This document shows, one piece after another, positions 54,305-63,517 of a stretch of DNA of 64,000 nucleotides. A program made the position numbers and the translations under genes. The stretch comes from Chlamydiales bacterium (GTDB taxonomy: Bacteria; Chlamydiota; Chlamydiia; Chlamydiales; JAAKFR01), in NCBI GenBank assembly GCA_020831465.1, contig JAFIGI010000025.1, forward strand, positions 1 through 64,000, given 5' to 3'. Below the pieces are notes generated by a model that saw nothing but the letters and a program-made list of their open reading frames with translations, had not been told where the DNA came from and did no database searches. The first letter of the stretch is position 1. Every line of letters begins with the position of its first letter.

Positions 54305-54903
54305 TGAATTCCGAGGAAAAAAAAGAAAAAATCGCCTTTCACATCGAAAAGGTACTGGATATTCTCGGATTGGATTTGAAAGATCCTTCGATTGCAAAAA
54401 CCCCTCATCGGGTTGCAAAGATGTATGTCGACGAAGTCTTTAGCGGCCTGAATCCCGAGACCTATCCGGAGATCTCTTTTCACCCTGAGGCTGTTAAAAA
54501 TGAACTCGTTCTAATAAAGAACATCTCGCTAATCAGCTTTTGCGAACATCATTTGGTGCCGATGATCGGAACGGCGCATGCCTCTTACCTCCCCACAACG
54601 GGCGTCTTGGGTCTCTCGAAAATCCATCGCATCATGCGCTTCTACTCAAAACGTCCGCAACTTCAGGAGAGACTGACCTTGCAGATCGCGGAAAAACTTC
54701 AGGAAGAGTTAAAGACCGAAGACGTTGCAGTCGCCCTCCGCTTAAGACATCTGTGCGTTGCCGCCAGAGGCGTTGAGGACCGCTCAAGCGAAGTGGAGAC
54801 TCATGTGCTAAAAGGGCGTTTTGAGTCAGATCCCAAGATCCGCGGAGAGTTTTTTTTAAGAATAGGGATAGAGGAAGAATCTAAAAGTTGGGAGAGAGGG
54901 TAA
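54304..54903 (+). CDS. folE: GTP cyclohydrolase I
   Basis: First enzyme of folate synthesis, opening GTP to dihydroneopterin triphosphate. 199 residues. Zinc ligands: Cys in SFCEHHLVPMIG (with His) and Cys in RHLCVAARGVED, where the usual CMTMRG reads CVAARG. The active region GLSKIHRIMRFYSKRPQLQERLT is standard. Coupled to the ABC-F gene; the 3' end overlaps the RNase P RNA gene on the other strand. Confidence 0.95.
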   Translation: MNSEEKKEKIAFHIEKVLDILGLDLKDPSIAKTPHRVAKMYVDEVFSGLNPETYPEISFHPEAVKNELVLIKNISLISFCEHHLVPMIGTAHASYLPTTGVLGLSKIHRIMRFYSKRPQLQERLTLQIAEKLQEELKTEDVAVALRLRHLCVAARGVEDRSSEVETHVLKGRFESDPKIRGEFFLRIGIEEESKSWERG

Positions 54904-55243
54904 GCCGGATTCTGTTTCTTCGTATGAAGAATGGCAATCATTCCTCTAGGAACTTTGTCGCCAAAGTTCTCAAGCGACTGTTGAAAAGGGGATTGGCGGA
55001 GAACGTGCCCCTTTTGCGTCTTGCTTCGGATAGGGTTTACACCACCTTGAGTCGCCTCAAGTGCGCTCGACTCACAAAGCCGAGATTTTCAGCCTCCCCG
55101 GATCGTGAAACCCGGCGGCGTGTTTTCTGTTGCACTTTCCGTAGCCTTACGGCCCCCAGCGTTTCGCTGGTATCCTCTCCTGCAAAGTCCGGACTTTCCT
55201 CTCCTCTCATGATGTGAGAGCAGCGATTGCCTCTCTCTCCCAA
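54889..55243 (-). ncRNA. rnpB: RNase P RNA (bacterial type)
   Basis: Catalytic RNA that cuts tRNA 5' leaders. On the minus strand the conserved core is clear: gaggaaagtccggac near the 5' end, cggaaagtgcaacagaaa, and near the 3' end agaggaatgattgcc and acagaatccggctta. The ends pair as helix P1 (gggagagag with ctctctccc), which sets the boundaries. The region expected to hold P15 shows no clear GGU for pairing with tRNA CCA ends, as reported for Chlamydiae (recalled). About 15 bp of the 3' end overlap the folE 3' end in convergent orientation. Confidence 0.93.
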
Positions 55244-55248
55244 AAAGA

Positions 55249-56025
55249 TTATGTAGCTGCGGTTGTCGCACGTCTTCGGCGCCTGCGAGGAGCGGCGTCT
55301 TCCTCTCCTTCGGAAATTTCGGCTTCCTGCCAATAGAGGATACGCGAGCAATGTTCGCAAAAAATCAGGCGATCCCCTTTGCGCACTAAATTCTCATGCT
55401 GCGGGGTTAAGAGGATATGACATCCGCTGCACGTACGCTTCTCAATCGGGACAACAACGCGGTCGCGCTTATTCTTTAAAAGACGTTCGTAAATTTCAAA
55501 GAGCTCAGGAGAGACCGTACCTTTCATACCTTCGCGCTTCTCTAAGATCGAACGCCCCTCCTCATTGATCTTATCAATGCTCTCACGAATCTCTTTCTCG
55601 ATGATGTTGCTATTTTCCTCAGTAGATTGGAGATTCTCTTTCAATGTCACGAGAAGATCCTCTTCAGCTGCAAGTTTGTCCATTAAATCGCTGAGCCGGT
55701 GTTCGATTGCGCTCCTCTCGCGCCCCGCCGCTGTCATCTCATGAGTAAGCGCATTGAACTCATCCATTTTCTTCACGGCCGCTTGCTGGGATTCCAGTTT
55801 TGCGATTTTTTCCTGAATTTCTTTGACCTGGTTTTCCCCCATGCGGATCTCTTTTTTGACATCGAGGATCTCGGCTTCTTTATCGCTTACCTGCTTCTGA
55901 ATATCGCTTTTCAGTTGATGAATTTTTGAGAGCTCTTTTTGCCTCTCTTTTTTGACCCGCATCAAGCGAATTATATTAATATCAAGCTCTTGAATACTAA
56001 GAATTGTCTGAAACGACTCGTCCAT
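55249..56025 (-). CDS. cdsZ: zinc-ribbon coiled-coil protein CdsZ (CT398-like)
   Basis: 258-residue protein: a long coiled coil (about 10-170, rich in KIHQLKSDIQKQ-type heptads) followed by a four-cysteine zinc ribbon (CSGCHILL ... CEHCSRI) and a Glu then Arg-rich tail. It matches chlamydial CT398/CdsZ, reported to bind sigma-54 and the type III secretion ATPase regulator CdsL. A regulator of secretion or sigma-54 activity is inferred. Divergent from the 56147 gene. Confidence 0.85.
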   Translation of the reverse strand: MDESFQTILSIQELDINIIRLMRVKKERQKELSKIHQLKSDIQKQVSDKEAEILDVKKEIRMGENQVKEIQEKIAKLESQQAAVKKMDEFNALTHEMTAAGRERSAIEHRLSDLMDKLAAEEDLLVTLKENLQSTEENSNIIEKEIRESIDKINEEGRSILEKREGMKGTVSPELFEIYERLLKNKRDRVVVPIEKRTCSGCHILLTPQHENLVRKGDRLIFCEHCSRILYWQEAEISEGEEDAAPRRRRRRATTAAT

Positions 56026-56146
56026 CTGCGAACCTTAAATTTAAGAATTGAATCCAAAATCTTAACGTTTCCCTCGATAAATATCAACAAAAATTCGGAG
56101 CAACTGTTGCTTAAATTTCAATTTAAGATTTATATCTAAAATCGGT

Positions 56147-56428
56147 ATGGCTAAAAGGAAAGAGAAAAAAACACGCGTTGTCATTCAAGTAGACCCTAAT
56201 TTTCCTAAGGAACTCTATTTAAGAGGAGAAGGTCTTGCAAACTTGAGTTGGGAGAAGGGTGTCGAATTGAAGCATGTTCGGCCGGACGAGTGGGTCTTTG
56301 AAACCGATGAGCCTTTTTCTTCGGGCTCGTTCAAGGTTCTGATCAACGACGAAACCTACGAGCTAGGAGAAAACCATCCTCTCTATCCGGGCGCTTCGAT
56401 TCGGGTGAATCCGAAATTCCCGGAATAA
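56147..56428 (+). CDS. small beta-rich protein, CBM48/early-set-like
   Basis: 93 residues, soluble. The pattern ELYLRGEGLANLSWEKG...VFETDEPFSSGSFKVLINDETYELG resembles the small Ig-like early-set or starch-binding (CBM48) modules that precede glycogen enzymes, here as a free-standing domain. Carbohydrate or protein binding is a guess. Good ATG with no close ribosome site; 46 bp before glyA. Confidence 0.6.
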   Translation: MAKRKEKKTRVVIQVDPNFPKELYLRGEGLANLSWEKGVELKHVRPDEWVFETDEPFSSGSFKVLINDETYELGENHPLYPGASIRVNPKFPE

Positions 56429-56474
56429 CAACTCCGTTGACATTTTGCCCTTTTGCGTGAATAATGCACCGGCT

Positions 56475-57950
56475 ATGAAAAGTCTTCTCGATACCTATTT
56501 GAACCGTGCCAAAGAGAGGCGCTTCGACGTGATCGCCTATCTAGCGGCACTCGACCATCTTCAGACCGTTTCTCCCACGATTGCCGATGCAATCCTCAAA
56601 GAGCTACAAGATCAGCGCTCCCACCTTAAACTGATCGCTTCCGAAAATTTCTGCTCTCTTTCAGTCCAGCTGGCAATGGGCAATTTATTGACCGATAAAT
56701 ACTGCGAGGGGTATCCCTACCACCGTTTTTACGCCGGGTGCGAAAATGTGGATGCCGTCGAAGCGGAAGCGGCGGAACTTGCACAGGAGCTCTTCCATGT
56801 CGATCACGCCTATGTCCAGCCGCACTCCGGAGCGGATGCGAACATGGTCGCGTTTTGGGCCATCCTGACCGAACGAATCCAAAATCCTTTTTTGAAAAAA
56901 CTCGAGAAAAAAAACCCCGACCAGCTCTCCGCAGAGGAGTTTGAACAGCTGCGCGGACTTCTTTGCAACCAATCCTTCATGGGTCTCTCTTTAAGCTCGG
57001 GGGGTCATCTTACCCATGGTTTTAGGCAGAACGTATCGGCAAAGATGATGCGTGCCCATCTTTACAACGTCGACCGGTCGACGGGATATCTCAATTATTC
57101 TGCGATTGCGAAACAGGCGAGGGAGGTCAAGCCCTTGATTCTTCTTGCCGGCTACTCCGCCTATCCCCGCCATATCAATTTCGCGAAAATGCGCGAAATC
57201 GCCGACGAAGTCGGGGCTGTCTTAATGGTCGATATGGCCCACTTTGCCGGACTCGTGGCGGGTAATGTCTTCCAAGGGGAGGCAAACCCGACAAAATATG
57301 CGCACATTTTAACGACCACAACCCACAAAACGTTGCGCGGTCCGCGCGGAGGCCTCGTCTTATGCGAAGAGCGGTTTGCCGACAGCGTCAACAAAGGATG
57401 CCCCCATGTCCTCGGTGGTCCCCTCCCCCATGTGATGGCGGCAAAGGCGATTGCCTTTCGAGAGGCCCACTCGACCGACTTCAAACTCTATTCCCAGCAG
57501 GTCGTTAAAAACGCCCGCGCGCTTGCGGAAGAATTGATTGAGGGCGGACTGAAGCTGGTAACGGGCGGGACTGACAACCATCTCGTCCTGATCGACCTCT
57601 CGTCGATCGGCATTACCGGCCGTGTGGCCGAAAAGGCCCTCTGCGAAGCGGGGCTTACCGCGAATCGGAATATGGTTCCCTTCGACCCAAATGGTGCATG
57701 GTACACCTCGGGTATCCGGCTCGGGACGCCTGCCCTTACATCACTGGGCATGAGAGAAAAGGAGATGAAAGAGGTCGCTGCGATCATCGTGAAAGTCTTA
57801 ACGCATGCGAAGCCCGAAATTGAGAAAAAAACCGGGCTTCCAAGTAAGGCCCGAGGCGTCGTCGATTCGAAAATTATTGAGGAGGCACGCGGGCGGGTAC
57901 AATCACTACTTGACCAATATCCGCTCTATCCGGAGATTGTAATTAGCTAG
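56475..57950 (+). CDS. glyA: serine hydroxymethyltransferase
   Basis: PLP enzyme converting serine and tetrahydrofolate to glycine and methylene-THF. 491 residues, longer than the usual 420 because of inserted sequence (about residues 130-190: RIQNPFLKKLEKKNPDQLS), a chlamydial feature as I recall. PLP lysine in TTTTHKTLRGPRGG, plus SGADANMVAF and YCEGYPYHRFYAGCENVD. ATG 56475 (MKSLLDTYL) is chosen over the TTG at 56445. clpP follows after 10 bp. Confidence 0.95.
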   Translation: MKSLLDTYLNRAKERRFDVIAYLAALDHLQTVSPTIADAILKELQDQRSHLKLIASENFCSLSVQLAMGNLLTDKYCEGYPYHRFYAGCENVDAVEAEAAELAQELFHVDHAYVQPHSGADANMVAFWAILTERIQNPFLKKLEKKNPDQLSAEEFEQLRGLLCNQSFMGLSLSSGGHLTHGFRQNVSAKMMRAHLYNVDRSTGYLNYSAIAKQAREVKPLILLAGYSAYPRHINFAKMREIADEVGAVLMVDMAHFAGLVAGNVFQGEANPTKYAHILTTTTHKTLRGPRGGLVLCEERFADSVNKGCPHVLGGPLPHVMAAKAIAFREAHSTDFKLYSQQVVKNARALAEELIEGGLKLVTGGTDNHLVLIDLSSIGITGRVAEKALCEAGLTANRNMVPFDPNGAWYTSGIRLGTPALTSLGMREKEMKEVAAIIVKVLTHAKPEIEKKTGLPSKARGVVDSKIIEEARGRVQSLLDQYPLYPEIVIS

Positions 57951-57959
57951 GAGGTAGCA

Positions 57960-58553
57960 GTGGCGAAAGAGGAAAAAGAGAAAGAGGAATTCAAATCGCT
58001 CGACGATAAAATCGACAGCGTCATCCTGGAATCGAGGCGGATTTTCTTTTCGGAGCAAGTCGATAACAACACAGCTAGGGATGCGATCCGTAAACTCTGG
58101 TATCTAGAACTCACAAATCCCGGCAAGCCGATTATTTTTGTCATTAATAGTCCGGGCGGGTCTGTCGATGCCGGCTTCGCGGTATGGGATCAAGTGAAAA
58201 TGATCACTTCTCCCGTTATTACGCTTGTTACGGGACTTGCCGCATCGATGGGATCTGTTCTCAGTCTATGCGCTGCTTCAGGCAAGCGGTTCGCGACTCC
58301 TCATGCGCGGATCATGATTCACCAACCCTCGATTTCCGGCCCCGTAACTGGGCAGGCGACAGATTTAAGCATCCACGCGAAAGAAATCATCAAAACGAAA
58401 AACCAGCTAATCGACCTCTATGTGGAGCATACCGGAAAAAAACGCGAAGAGATCGAAAAGGCTTTGGATCGCGACAAGTGGCTGACTGCTCCAGAAGCTT
58501 TGGAATATGGCTTGCTCGATAAGATCATCTCTTCTTTTAAAGAACTTAAATGA
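57960..58553 (+). CDS. clpP: ClpP serine protease subunit
   Basis: 197-residue proteolytic subunit of the Clp machinery. Catalytic Ser in [10 protein letters not shown] and His in RIMIHQPSI, the [12 protein letters not shown] strand and the [16 protein letters not shown] helix (catalytic Asp) are present. Start is GTG at 57960, eight bases after a strong ribosome site (ggaggt). Chlamydiae have two ClpP paralogues; by position this equals CT431 (ClpP1). The ATPase is not in the window. Overlaps dapF by 4 bp. Confidence 0.95.
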   Translation: MAKEEKEKEEFKSLDDKIDSVILESRRIFFSEQVDNNTARDAIRKLWYLELTNPGKPIIFVINSPGGSVDAGFAVWDQVKMITSPVITLVTGLAASMGSVLSLCAASGKRFATPHARIMIHQPSISGPVTGQATDLSIHAKEIIKTKNQLIDLYVEHTGKKREEIEKALDRDKWLTAPEALEYGLLDKIISSFKELK

Positions 58554-59305
58554 GGTACGAGCTTTACTCCGGTGCGGGAAATACCTTTGCCATCCTTGAG
58601 GAGCCCATCTCTTCGAGAGAGGCTGTTTTGATTTGCGAAACGAGCGGCGTCGATGGGGTCATTTTTTCTGAAAACGGTTTACGCATGCGCATTTTCAATC
58701 GTGACGGCAGCGAGGCAGAAATGTGCGGAAACGGTCTGCGGTGCTTCATCAAGTTCTTGATGGAACACAATATCGATCGTGAATGTTACACCATCGAAAC
58801 TCAGGCCGGTACCCATAAGGCATGGACACACGGAAAGAGCGTCTGTGTGGAGTTCCCCTCCCCAAAAGACTTCCTATGGAATTTATCAATCGGCCCCTAT
58901 ACGGTCCACCACCTCAACACAGGGGTCCCTCATGCCGTTTTGTTCGTCGATTCGATTGACGCTATCGATTTGATGGGAATCGCTCCTCCGATTCGCAGAC
59001 ACCCGCTCTTTCCCGAGGGAACAAACGTCAATTTTGTGGACCCCGAAACATTGCGCATGCGCACCTATGAACGTGGAGTAGAAAGAGAGACTCTTGCTTG
59101 CGGGACCGGAGCCGTGGCCTCTGCGCTTGCCGCAGCAAAAGTATTCTCCCTCCCCTCCCCTCTGGAGATGGAAGTTCGCTCCAAGGAGAAACTCAAAATC
59201 TCCTTTACCCCCGACTGGAGCCATGTTACGATGGAAGGCCCCGCAAATAGGATTGGAGAAGGAACCTTGGAGTTAAAAGAAGAATCTCGTATACTTTCTA
59301 CATGA
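58550..59305 (+). CDS. dapF: diaminopimelate epimerase
   Basis: Converts LL- to meso-diaminopimelate for peptidoglycan and lysine. 251 residues, slightly short. Both catalytic cysteines are present: MCGNGLRCF and [10 protein letters not shown], with N-terminal SGAGNTFAI. It agrees with CT430, reported to be a bifunctional epimerase/racemase in Chlamydia (recalled). The stop overlaps the next ORF's start by 4 bp. Confidence 0.94.
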   Translation: MRYELYSGAGNTFAILEEPISSREAVLICETSGVDGVIFSENGLRMRIFNRDGSEAEMCGNGLRCFIKFLMEHNIDRECYTIETQAGTHKAWTHGKSVCVEFPSPKDFLWNLSIGPYTVHHLNTGVPHAVLFVDSIDAIDLMGIAPPIRRHPLFPEGTNVNFVDPETLRMRTYERGVERETLACGTGAVASALAAAKVFSLPSPLEMEVRSKEKLKISFTPDWSHVTMEGPANRIGEGTLELKEESRILST

Positions 59306-60339
59306 TGAGTAAAACCCCTCAAGCTCAAAACCCCCTAATCTTGCGCGCTCTGCGTCTGATGGACGCCTTTTCGAAATCCGATGATGAGCGCGACTTTTAC
59401 CTCGACCGGATGGAAGGATTTATCGTTTTCGTCGATCTGGACAAAGATGAGGAAGACCTTAACAAGCTTCAGCAGGAGCTCGACTCAAACCCCGATCGTT
59501 ACTGCCTAATACCGAAGCTTACATTCTATGAGACGAAAAAGATCATGGAAGGCTTTGTCAATGAAAAGGTCTATGATATCGATACGAAAGAAAAGCTTCT
59601 CGACATCATCTCAGGAAAAGATGCGCGGGAGCAATTTTTGGAATTCATCTATGACCATGAGACCGAGCTCGAAAAATGGCAGCAATTTTATCAAGAGCGT
59701 TCGCGCGTCAGGATCATTGAATGGCTTCGCAACAACAATTTTACTTTTGTTTTCGAGGAAGATCTCGAGATTCCGACTCATATTGTCGAACAGCTGAAAA
59801 TGCATCTTTTCGAACCCAAAGTCCCAAAGGAAGTGAGCCAAGCGCGCCAACAGCTCATAAAAAAAGCCGAAACCTATTACTCGAGTGAAGCGCTTAATCC
59901 CCGGCCTAAACGGGGGCGCCCGCCGAAGCAGGTCGCAAAAATCGAAGTTGAGACCCAGGTAACAAACGATATCTACACGCAAGTCCCCCAAACAGTCCGC
60001 CGCTTTCTCCATCTTCCCGACATTGCTTCTGCAACCTCCATCACCTTTTCCGAAAAATTCGATTCGGAGGAGGAGTTTTTGGCTCACCTACGCGGAACAG
60101 GTAGGACTGATGCTGAGAGCCAACTTGAAGCTCTTTCTGAGAAATTTGCCTCTTTGCGCAAGCTTTCGACTCAACTCGGATTAGAGGGAGAACTTTCGAT
60201 CCCTTCGTTCGGTGAGGAAGATGAAGACGAGGACGAAGAGGAGGACTCCCCCAAACAGCAGGGGCGCGGACGAAAATCCAAAAAGGAAGAGGCCACTCTC
60301 ACAAAAAAGCGTGGTAGAAAAACAAAAGGTTCAATCTAG
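59302..60339 (+). CDS. UPF0158-family protein with C-terminal AT-hook-like motifs
   Basis: 345 residues. The N-terminal 170 residues match UPF0158 (chlamydial CT429): FIVFVDLDKDEEDL, YCLIPKLTFYETKKIMEGF and QFLEFIYDHETELEKW. The C-terminal part adds three basic AT-hook-like units: RPKRGRPPKQ (near 200), GRGRKSKK (near 320) and KKRGRKTKG at the very end, separated by an acidic run (EEDEDEDEEED). DNA or nucleic-acid binding is inferred. Downstream of dapF with 4-bp overlap. The stop lies inside a bidirectional hairpin. Confidence 0.8.
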   Translation: MMSKTPQAQNPLILRALRLMDAFSKSDDERDFYLDRMEGFIVFVDLDKDEEDLNKLQQELDSNPDRYCLIPKLTFYETKKIMEGFVNEKVYDIDTKEKLLDIISGKDAREQFLEFIYDHETELEKWQQFYQERSRVRIIEWLRNNNFTFVFEEDLEIPTHIVEQLKMHLFEPKVPKEVSQARQQLIKKAETYYSSEALNPRPKRGRPPKQVAKIEVETQVTNDIYTQVPQTVRRFLHLPDIASATSITFSEKFDSEEEFLAHLRGTGRTDAESQLEALSEKFASLRKLSTQLGLEGELSIPSFGEEDEDEDEEEDSPKQQGRGRKSKKEEATLTKKRGRKTKGSI

Positions 60340-60380
60340 GGCATGTCGTCAATTAGACTCTAATTGACGACACGCCCTAG
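60336..60380. terminator. bidirectional hairpin containing both stop codons
   Basis: ctagggcatgtcgtcaatta / taattgacgacacgccctag: about 20 bp of near-perfect stem with one mismatch. It sits between convergent genes and holds both stops (60337-60339 and 60360-60362). T-rich stretches follow on each side (gttttct on plus, cttttgttttt on minus). Confidence 0.75.
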
Positions 60381-61247
60381 GAAGTTTTCTACTAAAGGAA
60401 GGTACTGGGGGGAATTGCCCTCAATCCAATGGCGAAGATTTCCAAGCCGGTTTTTCAAATCCCGGATCTGTTCTTCCTGACTTCGCATCCTTTCTTCTTT
60501 ATAAAATTGTCCGGTATCGATGAAAAGAGCTCCTGGTTTATAGGAAGAAAATGCAACATTCTGTACAAAAGCACGATCCCCGTCTGCAATCCCTTTTTCA
60601 CACCGGGCAAGAACAACAGCGATCAGCTGCTCGATCAAAAAGCGTAACTCTTCTTCCGACTTGACTCGAGTAAAGGCTTCTTTAGCGGGTATGGCGCGTG
60701 TCTGAATCAGGTATTCAAATTTGTCAACCGCGATGCGGTGTTTAAGGCCGAGTTTATCAATTAGCTCAACCTCCTTCTCCAAAGCGGGAACCCGGTTGAG
60801 ATGGATATAGAAGAGCCCCGTCTCCTCGCTCATCTCCTCATAGGCCAACTTGCAGCTTGAAAAGAGATGATCCACCCGCTCTCGCCGCCGCGCGATTTTC
60901 GCATCGCTTTTTTCCCGTAGCTTGCGCGGCATTGGAATCGAGTTAAGCCAATCTAAAGAACGCAAATGCTTGTGTTTAAAAAATTTCAAAACATACTTCC
61001 CATCAGCGCTTTCGAAAACATAAAACTGGCATCCTTTTCCGATGTAGCGAAAGGGCTGGGAGAGGCAGGATTTCAGCATCTCCTTTTTTTCTGCGGAAAG
61101 GGCGACTTCGAACTCGGGGCATGGAGGCAGTGACGAGCTCATCTGCCGAATCGAGAAGCCGTCGGTGATTTTGTTGTAAAAATAGACCGCGCTCCAGGAC
61201 AATAAAAGCGCTATAGATAGAAGAAAAAGTTTTCGTATTATTTTCAT
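60360..61247 (-). CDS. membrane-anchored kinase-like protein
   Basis: 295 residues. N-terminal signal anchor (KLFLLSIALLLSWSAVYFY), then a domain with protein-kinase-like landmarks: a glycine-containing loop and lysine (IGKGCQFYVFES...YVLKFFKHK), a catalytic-loop-like DGDRAFVQN near residue 238 and a metal-binding-like IDTGQF. The usual HRD is not exact, so activity is uncertain. The frame extends 20 codons upstream but would then overlap the divergent gene; the ATG at 61247 is preferred. Probably anchored in the inner membrane or exposed in the periplasm. No named family recognised. Confidence 0.6.
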   Translation of the reverse strand: MKIIRKLFLLSIALLLSWSAVYFYNKITDGFSIRQMSSSLPPCPEFEVALSAEKKEMLKSCLSQPFRYIGKGCQFYVFESADGKYVLKFFKHKHLRSLDWLNSIPMPRKLREKSDAKIARRRERVDHLFSSCKLAYEEMSEETGLFYIHLNRVPALEKEVELIDKLGLKHRIAVDKFEYLIQTRAIPAKEAFTRVKSEEELRFLIEQLIAVVLARCEKGIADGDRAFVQNVAFSSYKPGALFIDTGQFYKEERMRSQEEQIRDLKNRLGNLRHWIEGNSPQYLPLVENFLGRVVN

Positions 61248-61275
61248 AGCAGTTACAGTATACGGACGGTTGTTT

Positions 61276-62043
61276 ATGATGTCCCGAAAGAAAAAAATCC
61301 TCATCATTTTTCATTTGATTTTCGCCTTCTCCTTCCTCACGTGGTTAGTGATCAAACCTTATACTATGGAAGTGGTCTCGAGGAAATCGCAGCGCGCCTT
61401 GTATGAAAAAGTGTTGCAACGAGAGGAACTCTTCCAAAACCTCTCAATTGAGGAGCAGGAAGCGATTCGCGAAGGATATCATGAAGTCGCGAAAAGGCCT
61501 GCAGCCTCGCTTTTTAAGAGCGAGACACCCGCCTTTGGCCTCGCCTGGCTCTTCTTTTCCATTCTGATCTGCATCTTGCTTCTCTTCAACATCGAGGGGG
61601 CCAGGACGGCTGTTTGGATCCTTCCCCTTCTTGTGGTCGGATACGGCTATTTCCTTTATGCCTCACCCCAGCCTCAACGTCCGGGGCTTTTTCCGAGCGA
61701 GCAGTATGTGCGCGAAACCTATTTAGAGGGGATCGAGGGAAACCGGGAGCAGCTGCTGAAGGGGTGGCATCTCTATTTAGTCAACGAGTGGGCGCAAGAA
61801 GCCCCGAGCGAGGAGCCCGCGCTCTTTGAACAACAGGTAGACAAGGGACTTTTTGCGTTCAACATCGCTCGTCTTCAATGGATCCGGGATGGGAAAGGCG
61901 ATGAGGTCGTCCTTGCAGGGTTTACTTCGCCCCCTTCGCTTTTTCGGGTCATCTCTTATTTTCTATGGAATCTAGCCTTTGCATGGGTTATCAATCGACG
62001 CGAGAAAAGCTTACAATCCGAACCGCTGTCAAGCCCGAGTTGA
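61276..62043 (+). CDS. membrane protein, unknown function
   Basis: 255 residues with four hydrophobic segments: one at the N-terminus (LIIFHLIFAFSFLTWLVI), a pair around 85-125 and one near the C-terminus (LFRVISYFLWNLAFAWVI). The loop between has charged helices (EQYVRETYLEGIEGNREQLL). ATG 61276 or 61279 is chosen over the TTG at 61270. Overlaps the next gene; the two are likely partners. Not recognised. Confidence 0.65.
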   Translation: MMSRKKKILIIFHLIFAFSFLTWLVIKPYTMEVVSRKSQRALYEKVLQREELFQNLSIEEQEAIREGYHEVAKRPAASLFKSETPAFGLAWLFFSILICILLLFNIEGARTAVWILPLLVVGYGYFLYASPQPQRPGLFPSEQYVRETYLEGIEGNREQLLKGWHLYLVNEWAQEAPSEEPALFEQQVDKGLFAFNIARLQWIRDGKGDEVVLAGFTSPPSLFRVISYFLWNLAFAWVINRREKSLQSEPLSSPS

Positions 62044-62528
62044 TCCGGGCGACGCTCAAGCGAGGAGGGGGGATCGCGGCTGCCGGCGCCCTCATGATTC
62101 TCCTTGGAGGGACTTTGCTTCCCTTACCCCTATTGAAAATCTGGGGTATCCCTATCTTTTTCGGAGGGTTGATTCTGATCGCAATCGGCTGGCTCCCCTA
62201 CCGTGAGCTGCAACGCCTCGAGCTCAAGCCAAATGAGCTCGCCTATGACGGCACCTATTTTCATTTTGTGAAGGGGGGAAAACCTCTATTCAAGATCCCC
62301 GAAAAAAGCATTGCGAAGCTTGAATATGTGGAAAAAGATCAGCTATACGGAGCAGCAATCCGGCTAAAAAAACCTGTTGAAGAGAAGGTAGTTGTCTTGC
62401 AGCGTCGGTTTAATTTCGAAAGATTTGTCAGCGATTCCTCTAGCCGCTTTCACGGTTGCGACCTCTTCCTTCCCTATTTCACGGAAAGCGGGATTAAACT
62501 CCTGCTTGAATCAGATCATGCATTTTGA
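61983..62528 (+). CDS. membrane protein with C-terminal soluble domain, unknown
   Basis: 181 residues. Two hydrophobic segments (around 29-50 and 54-75) near the N-terminus, then a beta-rich domain (LAYDGTYFHFVKGGKPLFKIPEKSIAKLEYV) resembling small PH-like membrane-associated domains. An ATG at 61965 is also possible. Starts 61 bp inside the upstream gene and ends 35 bp inside the convergent kdsD. Not recognised. Confidence 0.6.
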   Translation: MGYQSTREKLTIRTAVKPELIRATLKRGGGIAAAGALMILLGGTLLPLPLLKIWGIPIFFGGLILIAIGWLPYRELQRLELKPNELAYDGTYFHFVKGGKPLFKIPEKSIAKLEYVEKDQLYGAAIRLKKPVEEKVVVLQRRFNFERFVSDSSSRFHGCDLFLPYFTESGIKLLLESDHAF

Positions 62529-63489
62529 TGATGCCAATCACTTCGCTCTTTTCGATCACCGGAAGGACCATGACAGGGCATTTTTGATCGGCTTCCATGA
62601 GTTTCATCGCATCCCAGGCAAGGGCATCCGCATCGATTGCTTTTGGCCTCCTTGTCATGAGATTTCCCACTTTCTCCTTTAAGACTTTCTCTCCTTTTGC
62701 CTGAAGCGCTCGACGCAAATCTCCGTCAGTGAAAATCCCTTTCAGCTCTTTTTGCTCATCTATCACAATCAAGCAGCCACACCGTTTCTCCGAAAAATCG
62801 ACGAGAACTTCTTCGAGCTTATCTTCGGCGAAGCAGAGCGGGGTCCGCTCTTTGTCGAGCATCATCTGGCGCACTTTGAGGGAGGCGCGCCGGCCGATCC
62901 GCCCGCCCGGGTGGTTGGCTGCATACTCGTCGAGAGTAAAACCTTTCCTGCGCATCACCGCGACAGCCAGCACATCGCCGAAGAGGAGCTGAACTTCTGA
63001 GGAGATTGTGGGCGCGAGGTCGAAAGGACAGAGCTCGCTCGGGCAAGGAAGGAAAACGGGAAAATCGACGCCTTTCGCGAGGCACCCCTCGGGATTGGAA
63101 GTGACGGCGCTCACCTTCGCGCCGCGGCTGCGCACAAAAGGGAGAAGTTCGAGCAACTCGTCGGTCTCTCCGCTCTTACTCAAAATGATGACCAGATCCT
63201 GCTTCGAAACCATGCCCAGGTCTCCATGCAGCGCATCAATAGGCGGGAGAAAGGCGGCTTTAGTGCCGGTCGACATCATGGTCGATGCGATTTTTTGGGC
63301 GATAAACCCGCTTTTGCCGATCCCCGTAAAAAATACGACACCTCTGCAGGCTAAAACCTCTTCGAGAAGCCGCTCAGCCCGGCCGATCTCGATTTCGGAA
63401 AAAAACGTTTCGAGAGACTCTTTTTGTTTGGTAAACAGCTCTTGTAGCATTTGGGCTGTAATTGTATTCACAAACCTTCTTGAAGTCAT
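62494..63489 (-). CDS. kdsD: arabinose-5-phosphate isomerase
   Basis: Isomerises ribulose 5-phosphate to arabinose 5-phosphate, the first step to KDO, the main sugar of chlamydial LPS. 331 residues: SIS domain with FFTGIGKSGFIAQKIAS and ILSKSGETDELLE, then two CBS domains (RTPLCFAEDKLEEV and MTRRPKAIDADALAWDAM). KpsF/GutQ family (CT399 in Chlamydia). Confidence 0.95.
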   Translation of the reverse strand: MTSRRFVNTITAQMLQELFTKQKESLETFFSEIEIGRAERLLEEVLACRGVVFFTGIGKSGFIAQKIASTMMSTGTKAAFLPPIDALHGDLGMVSKQDLVIILSKSGETDELLELLPFVRSRGAKVSAVTSNPEGCLAKGVDFPVFLPCPSELCPFDLAPTISSEVQLLFGDVLAVAVMRRKGFTLDEYAANHPGGRIGRRASLKVRQMMLDKERTPLCFAEDKLEEVLVDFSEKRCGCLIVIDEQKELKGIFTDGDLRRALQAKGEKVLKEKVGNLMTRRPKAIDADALAWDAMKLMEADQKCPVMVLPVIEKSEVIGIIKMHDLIQAGV

Positions 63490-63517
63490 TGAAAAAAACT
63501 TCTAGAATTAAAAATCT

